From the NCBI RefSeq assembly GCF_016863255.1, contig NZ_BOON01000008.1, positions 1 through 64,000 on the forward strand: a DNA stretch of 64,000 nt, written 5' to 3'. The notes under the pieces were generated by a model. That model had not been told where the DNA came from. It searched no databases and saw only the letters and a list, made by a program, of their open reading frames with translations. Every line of letters starts with the position of its first letter. The stretch's first letter is position 1. Positions 49,885 to 58,372 of this stretch are shown here, one piece after another. The position numbers were made by a program, and so were the translations under genes. Origin of the DNA: Planosporangium mesophilum. Its GTDB lineage: Bacteria > Actinomycetota > Actinomycetes > Mycobacteriales > Micromonosporaceae.

Positions 49885-50151
49885 CTATGCCCCCGGCGGC
49901 GGGGGAGGCGGTGGCTGGCGACGGCGCCGTACCAGCATGACGGCGAGCACGACCGCGAGCACCACGACCAGGCAGCAGCAGCCGCCCAGGAGCCCGGTGC
50001 CGCCGCGGCGCGGGCTGCGGGCCAGCTCGTTGCCGACCAGCGCCACGCCGGGACCGCTCTGCGCCCAGGCCGCCGCTGGCAGCAGCCACAGGGCAACGGT
50101 CGCCGCCGTCGCCGCTGTCAGCCACAGCCACCATCGCTTTACCGGTTCCAT
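49885..50151 (-). CDS. Small membrane protein with signal peptide and Pro tail
   Basis: An 88-residue protein. An N-terminal signal-like helix (WWLWLTAATAATVALWLL, cleavage possibly after AWA) precedes a short extracytoplasmic loop. A CCC-containing second helix (LGGCCCLVVVLAVVLAVMLV) and a basic/proline tail (RRRRQPPPPPPPGA) complete it. It resembles small actinomycete envelope proteins; no family recognised. It lies between the ATPase and egtD on the same strand. Confidence 0.6.
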   Translation of the reverse strand: MEPVKRWWLWLTAATAATVALWLLPAAAWAQSGPGVALVGNELARSPRRGGTGLLGGCCCLVVVLAVVLAVMLVRRRRQPPPPPPPGA

Positions 50152-50243
50152 ACCAGTTCCTTCCGCCGGCTCAGGCCCGAGCGTACGACCAGGGATCTAC
50201 CCTCCGGCCGCCCACTGCTAACCAAGATCGTCACAACTTGCCC

Positions 50244-50282
50244 GACGTCGTGGCCTCGAGACCACCCCGAGGCCACGACGTC
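50244..50282. terminator. Hairpin terminator of the egt operon
   Basis: Perfect 15-base arms (gacgtcgtggcctcg and complement) surround a 9-base loop, 17 bases beyond the egtD stop on the minus strand. It ends the egtABCD transcript. Confidence 0.85.
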
Positions 50283-50298
50283 CCGACGTGGTGAGGAT

Positions 50299-51270
50299 CT
50301 ACACGGCCTGGGAGAGCGAGACGCCGAACAGGCCGTCCGGGTCGGTCCACCACCGCCGGAGCGCGAACCCGGCCGACTCCAGCTCCCGCGCCAACCCCTC
50401 GCGGCGGAACTTGGCCGAGATCTCGGTCCGTACCTCCTCACCCTCGTCGAACTCCACGACGAGGTCCAGGCCGGCGATCGGTACCCGCATCGCCTCCCGG
50501 GCCCGCAGTCGCATCTCGATCCACTCGTCGGCCGGATTCCACACCGCCACGTGGTCGAACGCCTCCGGATCGAACGAAGCGCCCAGCTCCCGGTTGACCA
50601 CCCGCAGCACGTTGCGGTTGAACTCGGCGGTCACGCCGGCCGCGTCGTCGTACGCGGGCAGCAGGATCCGCTCGTCCTTGACCAGGTCGCTGCCGAGCAG
50701 CAGCCACTCGCCGGGTTCGAGGACCGCGCGCAGGGCGGTCAGGAACTCCCGGCGCTCGGCGGGCAGCAGGTTGCCGATGGTGCCGCCGAGGAACGCGACG
50801 AGCCGGGTGGCGCCGCCGGGCAGTACGCGCAGGTGCCGGGTGAAGTCGCCGACGATGCCCCGTACCGAGAGGTTCGGGTACTCCGCCGTCAGCGCGGCCA
50901 CCGCGTCGCGCAGCGCCGCCGCCGAGACGTCCAACGGGACGAAGGTGCCGAGGGAGCCGTGCCGGGACAGGGCGTCCAGCAGCAGGCGGGTCTTGTCCGA
51001 CGAGCCGGAACCCAGTTCGACGAGGGTCTTCGCCACGGTGACGTCCGCGATCTCGGTGGCGTACGCGGTGAGGACGGCCCGCTCGGCGCGGGTCGGGTAG
51101 TACTCCGGCAGGCGGGTGATCTCCTCGAAGAGTTCGCTGCCCCGCGCGTCGTAGAACCACTTGGGCGGTAGCCACTTCGCGGGGGCGGTCAGCCCGGCCC
51201 GGACGTCGTCGCGCAGCGACCGCGCCAGGTCGGACTCGTCGAGGTGGATCTCCAGTTCGGGTACGGTCAC
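50299..51270 (-). CDS. egtD: L-histidine N-alpha-methyltransferase EgtD
   Basis: A 323-residue SAM-dependent enzyme with the family N-terminus (LRDDVRAGLTAPAKWLPPKW, FYDARGSELFEEITRLPEYY), SAM loop VELGSGSSDKTRLLL and IGNLLPAERREFL. It trimethylates histidine to hercynine, the first committed step of ergothioneine synthesis. The GTG at 51270 overlaps the egtC stop (GTGA). Length is normal. Confidence 0.95.
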   Translation of the reverse strand: MTVPELEIHLDESDLARSLRDDVRAGLTAPAKWLPPKWFYDARGSELFEEITRLPEYYPTRAERAVLTAYATEIADVTVAKTLVELGSGSSDKTRLLLDALSRHGSLGTFVPLDVSAAALRDAVAALTAEYPNLSVRGIVGDFTRHLRVLPGGATRLVAFLGGTIGNLLPAERREFLTALRAVLEPGEWLLLGSDLVKDERILLPAYDDAAGVTAEFNRNVLRVVNRELGASFDPEAFDHVAVWNPADEWIEMRLRAREAMRVPIAGLDLVVEFDEGEEVRTEISAKFRREGLARELESAGFALRRWWTDPDGLFGVSLSQAV

Positions 51271-52016
51271 TGCCTGCCCCAATCGGTGATGTCGACGGCG
51301 TCGGGGGTGGCGACGACGAGCTTCCCGTCGGGTACCGGCGCCCAAGCGGCGTCGTCGTCGAGTGGTTCGGAGCTGACCACGACGGATCCTTCGGTCCGCC
51401 GCACGGACAGGGCGTGGCCGGCGGTGGTGGCGGCGATCCGGGCACCGTCGGTGAGCAGCAGGTTGAGGCGCGATCCCGGCGCGGCTGCGGCCGTCTCGGC
51501 GACCGTCTCCGCCAGCGCTTCGGGCAGCGGCGCGCCGGCCCGCAGCCGGGCCCGTACCAGCGCCCACAGCAGCGCGGCGTCGCTGGGTGCGTCGAGGGTC
51601 AGCAGGTCGCCGGTCGGCAGCCGCCCGGCGAGCTTGGCCATCGAGTCGGGCCAGTCCGTGACGGCGCCGTTGTGGCTGAACAGCCAGGGCCCGTCGGTGA
51701 ACGGGGCGACCGCGGTCTCGGTCACCGGCATCCCGGGCGTGGCGTTGCGTACCGCCGCGAGGACGGCGCGCGAACGCGCGCCGGCCGCGACCGGGGCCAG
51801 GTTGCCGTCCGCCCACATCGGACAGTTGCGCCGGTACCGCAGCGGGGTCGCCGCGGCCTGCGGGTACCAGCCGAAGCCGTACCCGTCGGCGTTGATCGTG
51901 CCGCCGCCGCGCATGTCCTTGGGCGCGTAGGACTGGCGCAGCAGCGAGTGCGGCGGCTCGGTCAGCAGCCGGGCCAGCGGCACCGGCGGCCCGAGGTAGG
52001 CCAGGTGACGGCACAT
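51267..52016 (-). CDS. egtC: Ergothioneine gamma-glutamyl hydrolase EgtC
   Basis: A 249-residue class II (Ntn) amidotransferase-like enzyme. Cys2 after the initiator Met (MCRHLAYLGPP) is the nucleophile, and SHNGAVTDWPDSM and SYAPKDMRGGGTINADGYGF are conserved. It removes the gamma-glutamyl group from gamma-glutamyl-hercynylcysteine sulfoxide. The ATG overlaps the egtB stop. Confidence 0.95.
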   Translation of the reverse strand: MCRHLAYLGPPVPLARLLTEPPHSLLRQSYAPKDMRGGGTINADGYGFGWYPQAAATPLRYRRNCPMWADGNLAPVAAGARSRAVLAAVRNATPGMPVTETAVAPFTDGPWLFSHNGAVTDWPDSMAKLAGRLPTGDLLTLDAPSDAALLWALVRARLRAGAPLPEALAETVAETAAAAPGSRLNLLLTDGARIAATTAGHALSVRRTEGSVVVSSEPLDDDAAWAPVPDGKLVVATPDAVDITDWGRQ

Positions 52017-53332
52017 CAGCCCAGCTCCGACAGGTGGGCGTCGCGGGCGCAGCGGAGACCGCTGAAGATCTGTCGGCGGATCGGGTAGTCCCAGTTGCGG
52101 AACGTGCCCCGGCAGGCCGCCGCGTCGGTACCGAACGAGCCGCCGCGCAGCACCTTGTACTTCGGCCCGAAAAACACCTCCGAGTACTCCCGGTAGGGGA
52201 ACGCGGCGAAGCCCGGATAGCCGGCGAAGTCGGAGGCGGTCCACTCCCACACGTCGCCGATGAGCTGGTGTACGCCGGCCGGCGACGCCCCGGCCGGGTA
52301 CGCCCCCGCGACCGCCGGGGCGAGGTGGCGCTGGCCCAGGTTGGCGTGGTGCTCCTGCGGGTCCTCGTCCCCCCACGGGTACCGGCGGGAGCGCCCGGTC
52401 GCCGGGTCGAAGCGGGCGGCCTTCTCCCATTCGGCCTCGGTCGGCAGCCGCTTGCCGGCCCACGCCGCGTACGCCTGCGCCTCGTGGAAGCAGACGTGCA
52501 CGACCGGCTCGTCGGGGTTCACGGCCTCGGTCCGGCCGAAGCGGGTGTACGCCCACCAGTCGCGGTCGCGCAGCCAGTGCATCGGCGCGGTCAGGTCGGC
52601 CCGTACCCGGTGCTCCCAGCCCTCCGGCGTCCACCATCGGGGCTGGTCGTACCCGCCGTCGGCGATGAACCGGGCGTACTCGCCGTTGGTGACGCACGCG
52701 GCGTCCATGAAGAACGCGGGTACGTCGACGGTGTGCGCGGGCCGCTCGTTGTCCAGCGCCCAGGCCTCGGTGGAGGTACCCATGGTGAACGGGCCACCGG
52801 GGATGAGCACCTCATCGCCGACCCGTACCGCGGCATCCGGCGGGGACGGTGCCGTCAGTACGGGAGCGCCGACCCGCAGTTGATGGGTGGCGAGCATGGT
52901 CTCGTCGTGCTGCTGCTCGTGCTGCACGATCATCCCGAACGCGAACGCGTCCGTGGTGAGCCGGCGGCCCTCCAACGGCACCGCGTCGAGCAGGTCGAGC
53001 ACCTTGTCGCGTACGGTCCGCACGTAACCGCGGGCCTCCACCGGTCCGAGCAGCGGCAACTGCGGCCGGTCGCGGCGGGGGTGCTGGAACGCGTCGTAGA
53101 GCTCGTCGATGTCCCGGCGTACCGGGTCACGCCCGCCGACGTCGCGTACCAGCCACAGCTCCTCCTGGTTGCCGACGTGTGCCAGGTCCCACACCAGCGG
53201 GGACATCAGTGGTGAGTGCTGCCGGACCAGGTCGTCGTCGTCCACGGCGTCGGTGAGCAGCGCGGTACGTGCCCGGGTGCGCTCCAGTTCGACCGCGACC
53301 CGATCGCGCAGCCGCTCGGTCTCATCGGTCAT
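52016..53332 (-). CDS. egtB: Hercynine sulfoxide synthase EgtB
   Basis: A 438-residue enzyme. An N-terminal DinB-like domain has the iron-binding pattern HEQQHDETML near residue 138 and an earlier His in LVWDLAHVGNQEE. The C-terminal formylglycine-generating-like (FGE-sulfatase) domain contains PGGPFTMGTSTEAWALDNER, VNGDVWEWTASDF-like (IGDVWEWTASDF) and LRGGSFGTDAAACRGTFRN. It joins hercynine to gamma-glutamylcysteine with O2. The stop and start overlap both neighbours. Confidence 0.95.
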   Translation of the reverse strand: MTDETERLRDRVAVELERTRARTALLTDAVDDDDLVRQHSPLMSPLVWDLAHVGNQEELWLVRDVGGRDPVRRDIDELYDAFQHPRRDRPQLPLLGPVEARGYVRTVRDKVLDLLDAVPLEGRRLTTDAFAFGMIVQHEQQHDETMLATHQLRVGAPVLTAPSPPDAAVRVGDEVLIPGGPFTMGTSTEAWALDNERPAHTVDVPAFFMDAACVTNGEYARFIADGGYDQPRWWTPEGWEHRVRADLTAPMHWLRDRDWWAYTRFGRTEAVNPDEPVVHVCFHEAQAYAAWAGKRLPTEAEWEKAARFDPATGRSRRYPWGDEDPQEHHANLGQRHLAPAVAGAYPAGASPAGVHQLIGDVWEWTASDFAGYPGFAAFPYREYSEVFFGPKYKVLRGGSFGTDAAACRGTFRNWDYPIRRQIFSGLRCARDAHLSELG

Positions 53333-54573
53333 GCGAAATCCTTCCGTGATCCCAGGGGGAGGCCGCCGGCGAGTCGGCGGTCGAGGACGTCAAGCACGGT
53401 GGCCTGCGCGGTCACCGACAGGTCGGTCCCGCTGAGCGCCCGCGCCGTCACGTCGGCCACCCGGGCGGCGGCCGCCGCGAACGCGGGGTCGGCGAGGCCC
53501 AGCCGGGCGGCGTCCCGCCAGCGGCCTTCGGTCGGCTCGCACGCCGCCCGCGCCTCGTCCAGGGCGTGGGCGTCACCCAGCAGCGCGGCCACGACCGCGA
53601 CCGGGGCGAACCACTCGCCGCCCGGCTGGGTGTCGAGGAACCGCAGCTCCAGGTACCCGCGGGGGCGTACCGGCGGGAACAGGGTGCCGAGGTGGTAGTC
53701 CAGGTCGTCGGTGGTCGGCGGGCGGGGGAGCGCGCCGGCGATCCAGTCGGCGAACGTGACGCCGGCCGGTACGTCCCAGTTCGGGCCGAGACCGCGTACG
53801 CACAGCAGCGGCGCTGCGAGGGCGTACCGCGCCCAGGCCAGCGCGGGATCGGCGGCGGCGCCGACCGGACCGGTGCGCCGCAGGTCCATGCCGAGCCACG
53901 TCCGCATTCGGGCCGAAGCCCAGCCGCTGTCGCGGCCGGCGTACCGGCGGGCCGTGGCGAAGAGGGCGACCAGGGCGGGACCGAGCGCGTGCACCGCCGC
54001 CCAGCGGGCCGCGAGCCCGGACGGTTCGCCGGCGTCGACGCAGACCTGCAGCCCGGCGGTACTGCACATCATGGTGCGCCCGTGCGGGCCGTCCGCGTCG
54101 AACGCCCGCTGCATCGCGGTGTACCGAGGGGTTTCGAGCAACCGGCGCGGCGGGCGGTGCTGGTCGATCCCGGAATCGCCGAGCCTGAGGCCGGCCGCGC
54201 GCAGCCGCTCGGCCAGGTGGGCGATGTCGCCGTCGACCGTGTCGCGCAGCACGGTCAGCGAGGTGGCCGGGGCCGAGGAGATCTCGACCTGGCCGCCCGG
54301 CTCGAGGGTCACCAGGCCGCCGCCGGGTAACGCCTGGTGGGAGCCGTCGGGAACAAGGGTCGGTGGGGCGTGAGGGCCGAGGGCCCGGCGCAGCGACGCC
54401 GGGTCGAGCGGAGCCTCGGGATCGTCGCGGGCGTGCACGGTCCACTCCAGCTCCGCGCCGACGAGTGCCGGCGGCCCGGTCTTGAAGCAGATCGAGGCGA
54501 TGTACCCCTCGGCCTCGGTCACCTCGTGCAGGATCGTCGCGCCGTTGGTGCGACGCTGCGGAACGCTCGCCAT
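53329..54573 (-). CDS. egtA: Glutamate-cysteine ligase EgtA
   Basis: A 414-residue GCS2-like ligase with VGAELEWTVHA, GGLVTLEPGGQVEISSAPA, MMCSTAGLQVCVDAG and YLELRFLDTQPGGEW. It makes gamma-glutamylcysteine, the EgtB co-substrate. A GGGGAG site precedes the ATG at 54573; the ORF extends to 54636 without a better start. It is the first gene of egtABCD; its end overlaps egtB by four bases. The 211-base gap upstream (54574-54784) holds no recognised element. Confidence 0.93.
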   Translation of the reverse strand: MASVPQRRTNGATILHEVTEAEGYIASICFKTGPPALVGAELEWTVHARDDPEAPLDPASLRRALGPHAPPTLVPDGSHQALPGGGLVTLEPGGQVEISSAPATSLTVLRDTVDGDIAHLAERLRAAGLRLGDSGIDQHRPPRRLLETPRYTAMQRAFDADGPHGRTMMCSTAGLQVCVDAGEPSGLAARWAAVHALGPALVALFATARRYAGRDSGWASARMRTWLGMDLRRTGPVGAAADPALAWARYALAAPLLCVRGLGPNWDVPAGVTFADWIAGALPRPPTTDDLDYHLGTLFPPVRPRGYLELRFLDTQPGGEWFAPVAVVAALLGDAHALDEARAACEPTEGRWRDAARLGLADPAFAAAAARVADVTARALSGTDLSVTAQATVLDVLDRRLAGGLPLGSRKDFA

Positions 54574-54784
54574 AAGCTCCCCGGGACCCGTGGACGGCTT
54601 CGCTTCCGAACGTACCCAAGAGTCGGCGCCGGGCACAGTGGAATCCGGCGAGCCGCCCGATGTTCACACAGATTGAGTGGTGCGTTCGACTCCTTCGCCT
54701 GGGCACCGGACCGGCCGCCGCACGCATGTCGAGGCCGCTCGGCGGGTAGCGGTATCACCGGGCAAGCAACGGAGGCGGGACGAC

Positions 54785-54976
54785 ATGGTGGCGAGAATGC
54801 TGCTGCGTTGGGTGCTGGTGATCGTCGCGCTCCCGCTGGTCGCGGCACTGATCCGACGGTTGAGTCAGGCTCTGGAGGAGCGCGGCGGGCGACCGACCCG
54901 TACCAGCGCCCTGTTGCGCCGCTCGGCGGAGGTGCTGGAGCGGGAGCGGGTGGGAACGTTCCGCCGACGGCGGTGA
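54785..54976 (+). CDS. Small single-pass membrane protein
   Basis: A 63-residue protein with a hydrophobic N-terminal helix (MLLRWVLVIVALPLVAALI) and an Arg-rich cytoplasmic tail ending FRRRR. A GGAGG site nine bases before the ATG at 54785 supports translation. It converges on the kinase gene with a four-base gap. No family recognised. Confidence 0.65.
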   Translation: MVARMLLRWVLVIVALPLVAALIRRLSQALEERGGRPTRTSALLRRSAEVLERERVGTFRRRR

Positions 54977-54980
54977 GCGG

Positions 54981-56441
54981 TCACCGGGACGGCAGTGGGA
55001 GGCTGGTGCCCCGGCTCAGCGGCGAGTCGCGGACGATCAGCCGGGTCGCGCGGGCGTCGGCCGGCGTGTCGAAGACCAGCGCGCCCTCGACGGTACGGCC
55101 CGGGTCGACCGGGGCGGTGAACGGCCGGGAAGCCTGCGAGTAGACCCAGGCCCACTCGTCGCCGGAGTACTCCGTGCCCGCCGAGTCCACCAGCCGCTGG
55201 CTGCCCATGAAGACCCGGCCGGCGTGCTGCCCGCCGGTGTTCGTGACGGTCAGGTCGACCAGGCAGAACCGGCCCTTTGCCTGTTTGCGCACCGGCCAGT
55301 CGCCGAGGGTCGTGTCCCCGCAATGCACGCCGGTGACCGTGAACGTGAGTTTGCCGTCCTTGGCGGTGGAGGTCGCCGGCTTCGCGACCGGGGTGGCGCC
55401 GGGCAGCGGTGCGGCGGCCGCCGGCCGGCTGGCGGGGTCGGCGGTGCCGGTCGCCCGGTCGGGCCGCTTGGCGACGAGCCAGCCCGCGGCCAGCAGCGTG
55501 GTGACGAGGACGACCGGGACCGGCCGCCACCGGCGGCGCCGGGGCAGGGCCGGCGGGGTGGCCGGAACACCGGGAGGCGGGGTCGGCGCGTGGGCCGGCG
55601 CGCCCGGGCCGCACAGGCCCACCACCAGGTCCCGGGCTCCTGGCCGGGCGGCGGGGGCGGGTCGCAGCGCCGCCTGGACCGCGGGCAGCAGGTGGGGCGG
55701 CAGGCCCGACAGGTCGGGTGCGCCGGTCCGCCGGTGCGGGGGCACCGGATGGCGGCCCGTGGCGGCCCAGGCGACCAGCAGCCCCCAGGCGTACACGTCG
55801 GCCGCCGGCCCGCCCGGATGCCCCGCCATCTGCTCCGGTGCGAGCCAGCCGGGCGTACCGAAGCGCGAACCCGGGTTCGCCATCGGGACGATCGCCCCCG
55901 CGACGCCGAAGTCGATGACCTTCACGCCGACCGGCGACAGCATGACGTTGCGCGGCTTGAGGTCACGGTGTACGACACCGGCGGCGTGGATGGCGGCCAG
56001 CGCCGCGGCGACGCCGACCGCCACCGCGTGGGCGTCGGACGCGCCGAGCGGGCCACCGCCGTCCACCCGGTCGCGCAGCGACATCCCCTCGACGTACTCG
56101 GTGACCAGGAACGGCGTCCGGGCGTCCGGGTCGGCGTCGAGGACACGCGCGGTGCCCGGACCGGCCACGCGCGCGGCGGCGGCGATCTCACCGGCGAACC
56201 GCTCGCGCAGGACCGGGTCGTCGCGCAGGTGCTCGCGCAGCAGTTTCAGCGCGACCGGCCGGCGTTGCCGGTCGAGGGCGAGGAAGACGGTGCCCATGCC
56301 GCCGGCGCCGAGCCGCCGCACGACGCGGTAGCTGCCCACCCGCCTCGGATCACCGGGCCGTAGGTCGCCGGGGCCCCAGCTCGACTGGTCGGCTCCCCGC
56401 TCGGTGATCCGGGTCCGTACGCGCACCTCTCCACGATGCAT
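54981..56441 (-). CDS. PknB-type Ser/Thr kinase with extracytoplasmic DUF4352-like domain
   Basis: A 486-residue protein. The kinase domain (about residues 33-280) has LGAGGMGTVFLA, Lys in VALKLLREH, HRDLKPRNV, DFGVAG and GTPGWLAPEQM. One membrane helix lies near residue 315 (VPVVLVTTLLAAGWLV). The extracytoplasmic C-terminus resembles a DUF4352/telokin-like beta domain (GRFCLVDLTVTNTGGQHAGR). It probably senses envelope state. HRDLKP has Arg where Asp/Glu sometimes occurs, but the catalytic Asp is present. The ATG at 56441 is chosen; the ORF opens further upstream to 56543. Confidence 0.87.
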   Translation of the reverse strand: MHRGEVRVRTRITERGADQSSWGPGDLRPGDPRRVGSYRVVRRLGAGGMGTVFLALDRQRRPVALKLLREHLRDDPVLRERFAGEIAAAARVAGPGTARVLDADPDARTPFLVTEYVEGMSLRDRVDGGGPLGASDAHAVAVGVAAALAAIHAAGVVHRDLKPRNVMLSPVGVKVIDFGVAGAIVPMANPGSRFGTPGWLAPEQMAGHPGGPAADVYAWGLLVAWAATGRHPVPPHRRTGAPDLSGLPPHLLPAVQAALRPAPAARPGARDLVVGLCGPGAPAHAPTPPPGVPATPPALPRRRRWRPVPVVLVTTLLAAGWLVAKRPDRATGTADPASRPAAAAPLPGATPVAKPATSTAKDGKLTFTVTGVHCGDTTLGDWPVRKQAKGRFCLVDLTVTNTGGQHAGRVFMGSQRLVDSAGTEYSGDEWAWVYSQASRPFTAPVDPGRTVEGALVFDTPADARATRLIVRDSPLSRGTSLPLPSR

Positions 56442-56562
56442 CGACAGTGCAACGACCAGGTCTCCAACGCGCCTCAACTCCGCCGATCGGCTGACCGCTA
56501 CGGGGGAGCGACCTGCTGACAGCGCTCGTGCGGCCCAGGTCACGGCCAGATTACGAACAGGT

Positions 56563-56572
56563 ATAGCGCTAT
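56563..56572. promoter_or_regulatory. AT-rich palindromic box in a 319-base divergent gap
   Basis: atagcgctat is a perfect 10-bp palindrome inside tatagcgctatctgctatat, an AT-rich patch that stands out in this GC-rich DNA. It lies between the kinase gene (minus) and the DUF6232 gene (plus). It could be a regulator site or overlap a -10 box. The rest of 56442-56760 shows no credible gene; an ORF from 56580 lacks a ribosome binding site and a recognisable product. Confidence 0.4.
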
Positions 56573-56760
56573 CTGCTATATGGCAACTTGTGGCCTAGCG
56601 GACAGTGATGCGGCGCCGCATACTCAGGTTACCGGTCAGAAACAACCGCCTGTGGGTGAGAACGCACCGGCACCCGACGGGCCACCGGGTGGCATTGGCG
56701 CCTCAACTCCGCCGCGAGCGCACCCTCCTCCCCGCTCGCAAGGAACGAGAGGGCAGGGAG

Positions 56761-57060
56761 ATGACGATCTACTACCGGGGCCCTGAGGTCTTGATTACCG
56801 ACCAGGTCTTCGTCGCTCGCCGGCCTACCCCTCGGACGTTCGTGATCGACGAGCTGGACGACGTCCATGTGGTGGTGCTGACCATGCGCTGGTTCGGTCC
56901 GCGCCGTCACGAGCTTCGGGCCAGGCACCGCTCCGTCGCGGTGCTGCTGTTCGCGTCCTTCGACCCCACGACGTTCGGGCAGGTCAGGCGAGGTTTGATG
57001 CGCGCTGTGGAGTGCCAGCGGGAGCAGCGAGAGGAGTGCGGCGAGCTGGGCTACCGCTGA
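56761..57060 (+). CDS. DUF6232-like small protein
   Basis: A 99-residue soluble protein: an N-terminal YYRGPEVLITDQVFVARRP with TFVIDELDDVHVVVL, resembling the first beta-rich part of DUF6232 proteins, then a basic WFGPRRHELRARHRS and a short helix. Many DUF6232 relatives continue into membrane helices, which are absent here. The ATG at 56761 follows gcagggag. The downstream 158 bases to the pirin gene hold nothing recognised. Confidence 0.55.
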   Translation: MTIYYRGPEVLITDQVFVARRPTPRTFVIDELDDVHVVVLTMRWFGPRRHELRARHRSVAVLLFASFDPTTFGQVRRGLMRAVECQREQREECGELGYR

Positions 57061-57218
57061 CGTCGCACGCGACGCGCCCAGGCACCGCGTGACTCGGCGG
57101 TCCGGCCGTCGAGCGGTCCGCCGGACTGACCCGCCGGCAGCGCGGTCTCCCGCCGACCGGGAGGGGGCTGCGATGGTATGGGACACCGCAGCACCCACCC
57201 GGCCGGCGGGAGTTGGTC

Positions 57219-58199
57219 TCAGTCGGCTTCGCCGCGTACGTCCGTGTGGGCGGCGGGGATGCTGCCGAGGCGCCCCGCCTGGTAGTCCTCGAACGCCTGG
57301 ACGAGCTCGGCCCTGGTGTTCATCACGAACGGGCCGTACGCGACGACCGGCTCGCGGATCGGCAGGCCGCCGAGCAGGAGGACGTCGAGCTGCGGGCTGC
57401 GGCTCTCCTGGCTCGCGTCGGCGGCCACGGTCACCGTGTCACCGGCGCCGAAGACGGCGAGCTGCCCGGCCTCGATCGGGCGCAGCTCGTCGCCGACCGT
57501 GCCCCGGCCGCCCAGCACGTACGCGAGGGCGTTGAAGTCCGTACGCCAGGGCAGCGACAGTGCCGCGCCCGGGCTGACCGTCGCGTGTACGAGCGTGATC
57601 GGGGTGTGCGTGGACCCCGGACCGGAGTGTCCGGCGACCTCACCGGCGATGATCCGTACCAGGGCGCCACCGTCGGCCGACGAGAGCAGGGCGACGCTGG
57701 TGGCGCGAATGTCCTGGTAGCGCGGTGGCGCGAACTTCATCACCTTCGGCAGGTTGACCCAGAGCTGGAAGCCGTGGAACAGGCCACCGCTCATGACCAG
57801 GTGCTCGGGCGGCGTCTCGATGTGAAGCAGGCCACTGCCCGCTGTCATCCACTGCGTGTCCCCGTTGGTGATCAGCCCGCCGCCGCCGTTGGAGTCGGAG
57901 TGGGCCATCTCGCCGTCGATCATGTACGTGACGGTCTCGAAGCCCCGGTGGGGGTGCCACGGGGTTCCCTTCGGCTCGCCCGGCGCGTACTCCACCTCAC
58001 CCATCTGGTCCATGTGGATGAAGGGGTCGAGGGCGCGCAGGTCGACCCCGGCGAACGCCCGGCGTACCGGGAAACCCTCGCCCTCGAAGCCGCGCGGCGC
58101 CGTGGTGACCGAGACGACCGGGCGCGTACGGGCGGTCGCCGGATCGGACCCCGGGACGCGGGGGAGGACCAGGATGTCCTCGACGGTCACAGCAGGCAT
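57219..58199 (-). CDS. Pirin family protein
   Basis: A 326-residue bicupin. The N-terminal cupin carries the metal ligands in GTPWHPHRGFETVTYM (HPHRGFE) and a later SGLLHIE, and PFIHMDQMG is typical of pirins. Related proteins act as quercetin dioxygenases or redox-sensing cofactors. A GGAGGG site precedes the ATG at 58199. It is divergent from the DUF72 gene across a short AT-rich gap. Confidence 0.9.
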   Translation of the reverse strand: MPAVTVEDILVLPRVPGSDPATARTRPVVSVTTAPRGFEGEGFPVRRAFAGVDLRALDPFIHMDQMGEVEYAPGEPKGTPWHPHRGFETVTYMIDGEMAHSDSNGGGGLITNGDTQWMTAGSGLLHIETPPEHLVMSGGLFHGFQLWVNLPKVMKFAPPRYQDIRATSVALLSSADGGALVRIIAGEVAGHSGPGSTHTPITLVHATVSPGAALSLPWRTDFNALAYVLGGRGTVGDELRPIEAGQLAVFGAGDTVTVAADASQESRSPQLDVLLLGGLPIREPVVAYGPFVMNTRAELVQAFEDYQAGRLGSIPAAHTDVRGEAD

Positions 58200-58372
58200 G
58201 GGAGCCCTCCAGGAAAGCTGGCCGGGGTCTGGTCCGTTCCGGCGCGTCCTCCACTGTACTTGCTCGAACAATATTACGCAAAGCAATAAAGTACGTGGAA
58301 GGCATCACATGATCAAGGAGATCCAGGGCGATCAAGTTGCCGGGGCACCGATATCGAGGTGGACTGGACCGC

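Noticed and set aside
56580-56786. 68-residue ORF in the gap before DUF6232
   Set aside because: No ribosome binding site, Pro/Gly-rich ending typical of shadow translation, and it runs into the DUF6232 start.
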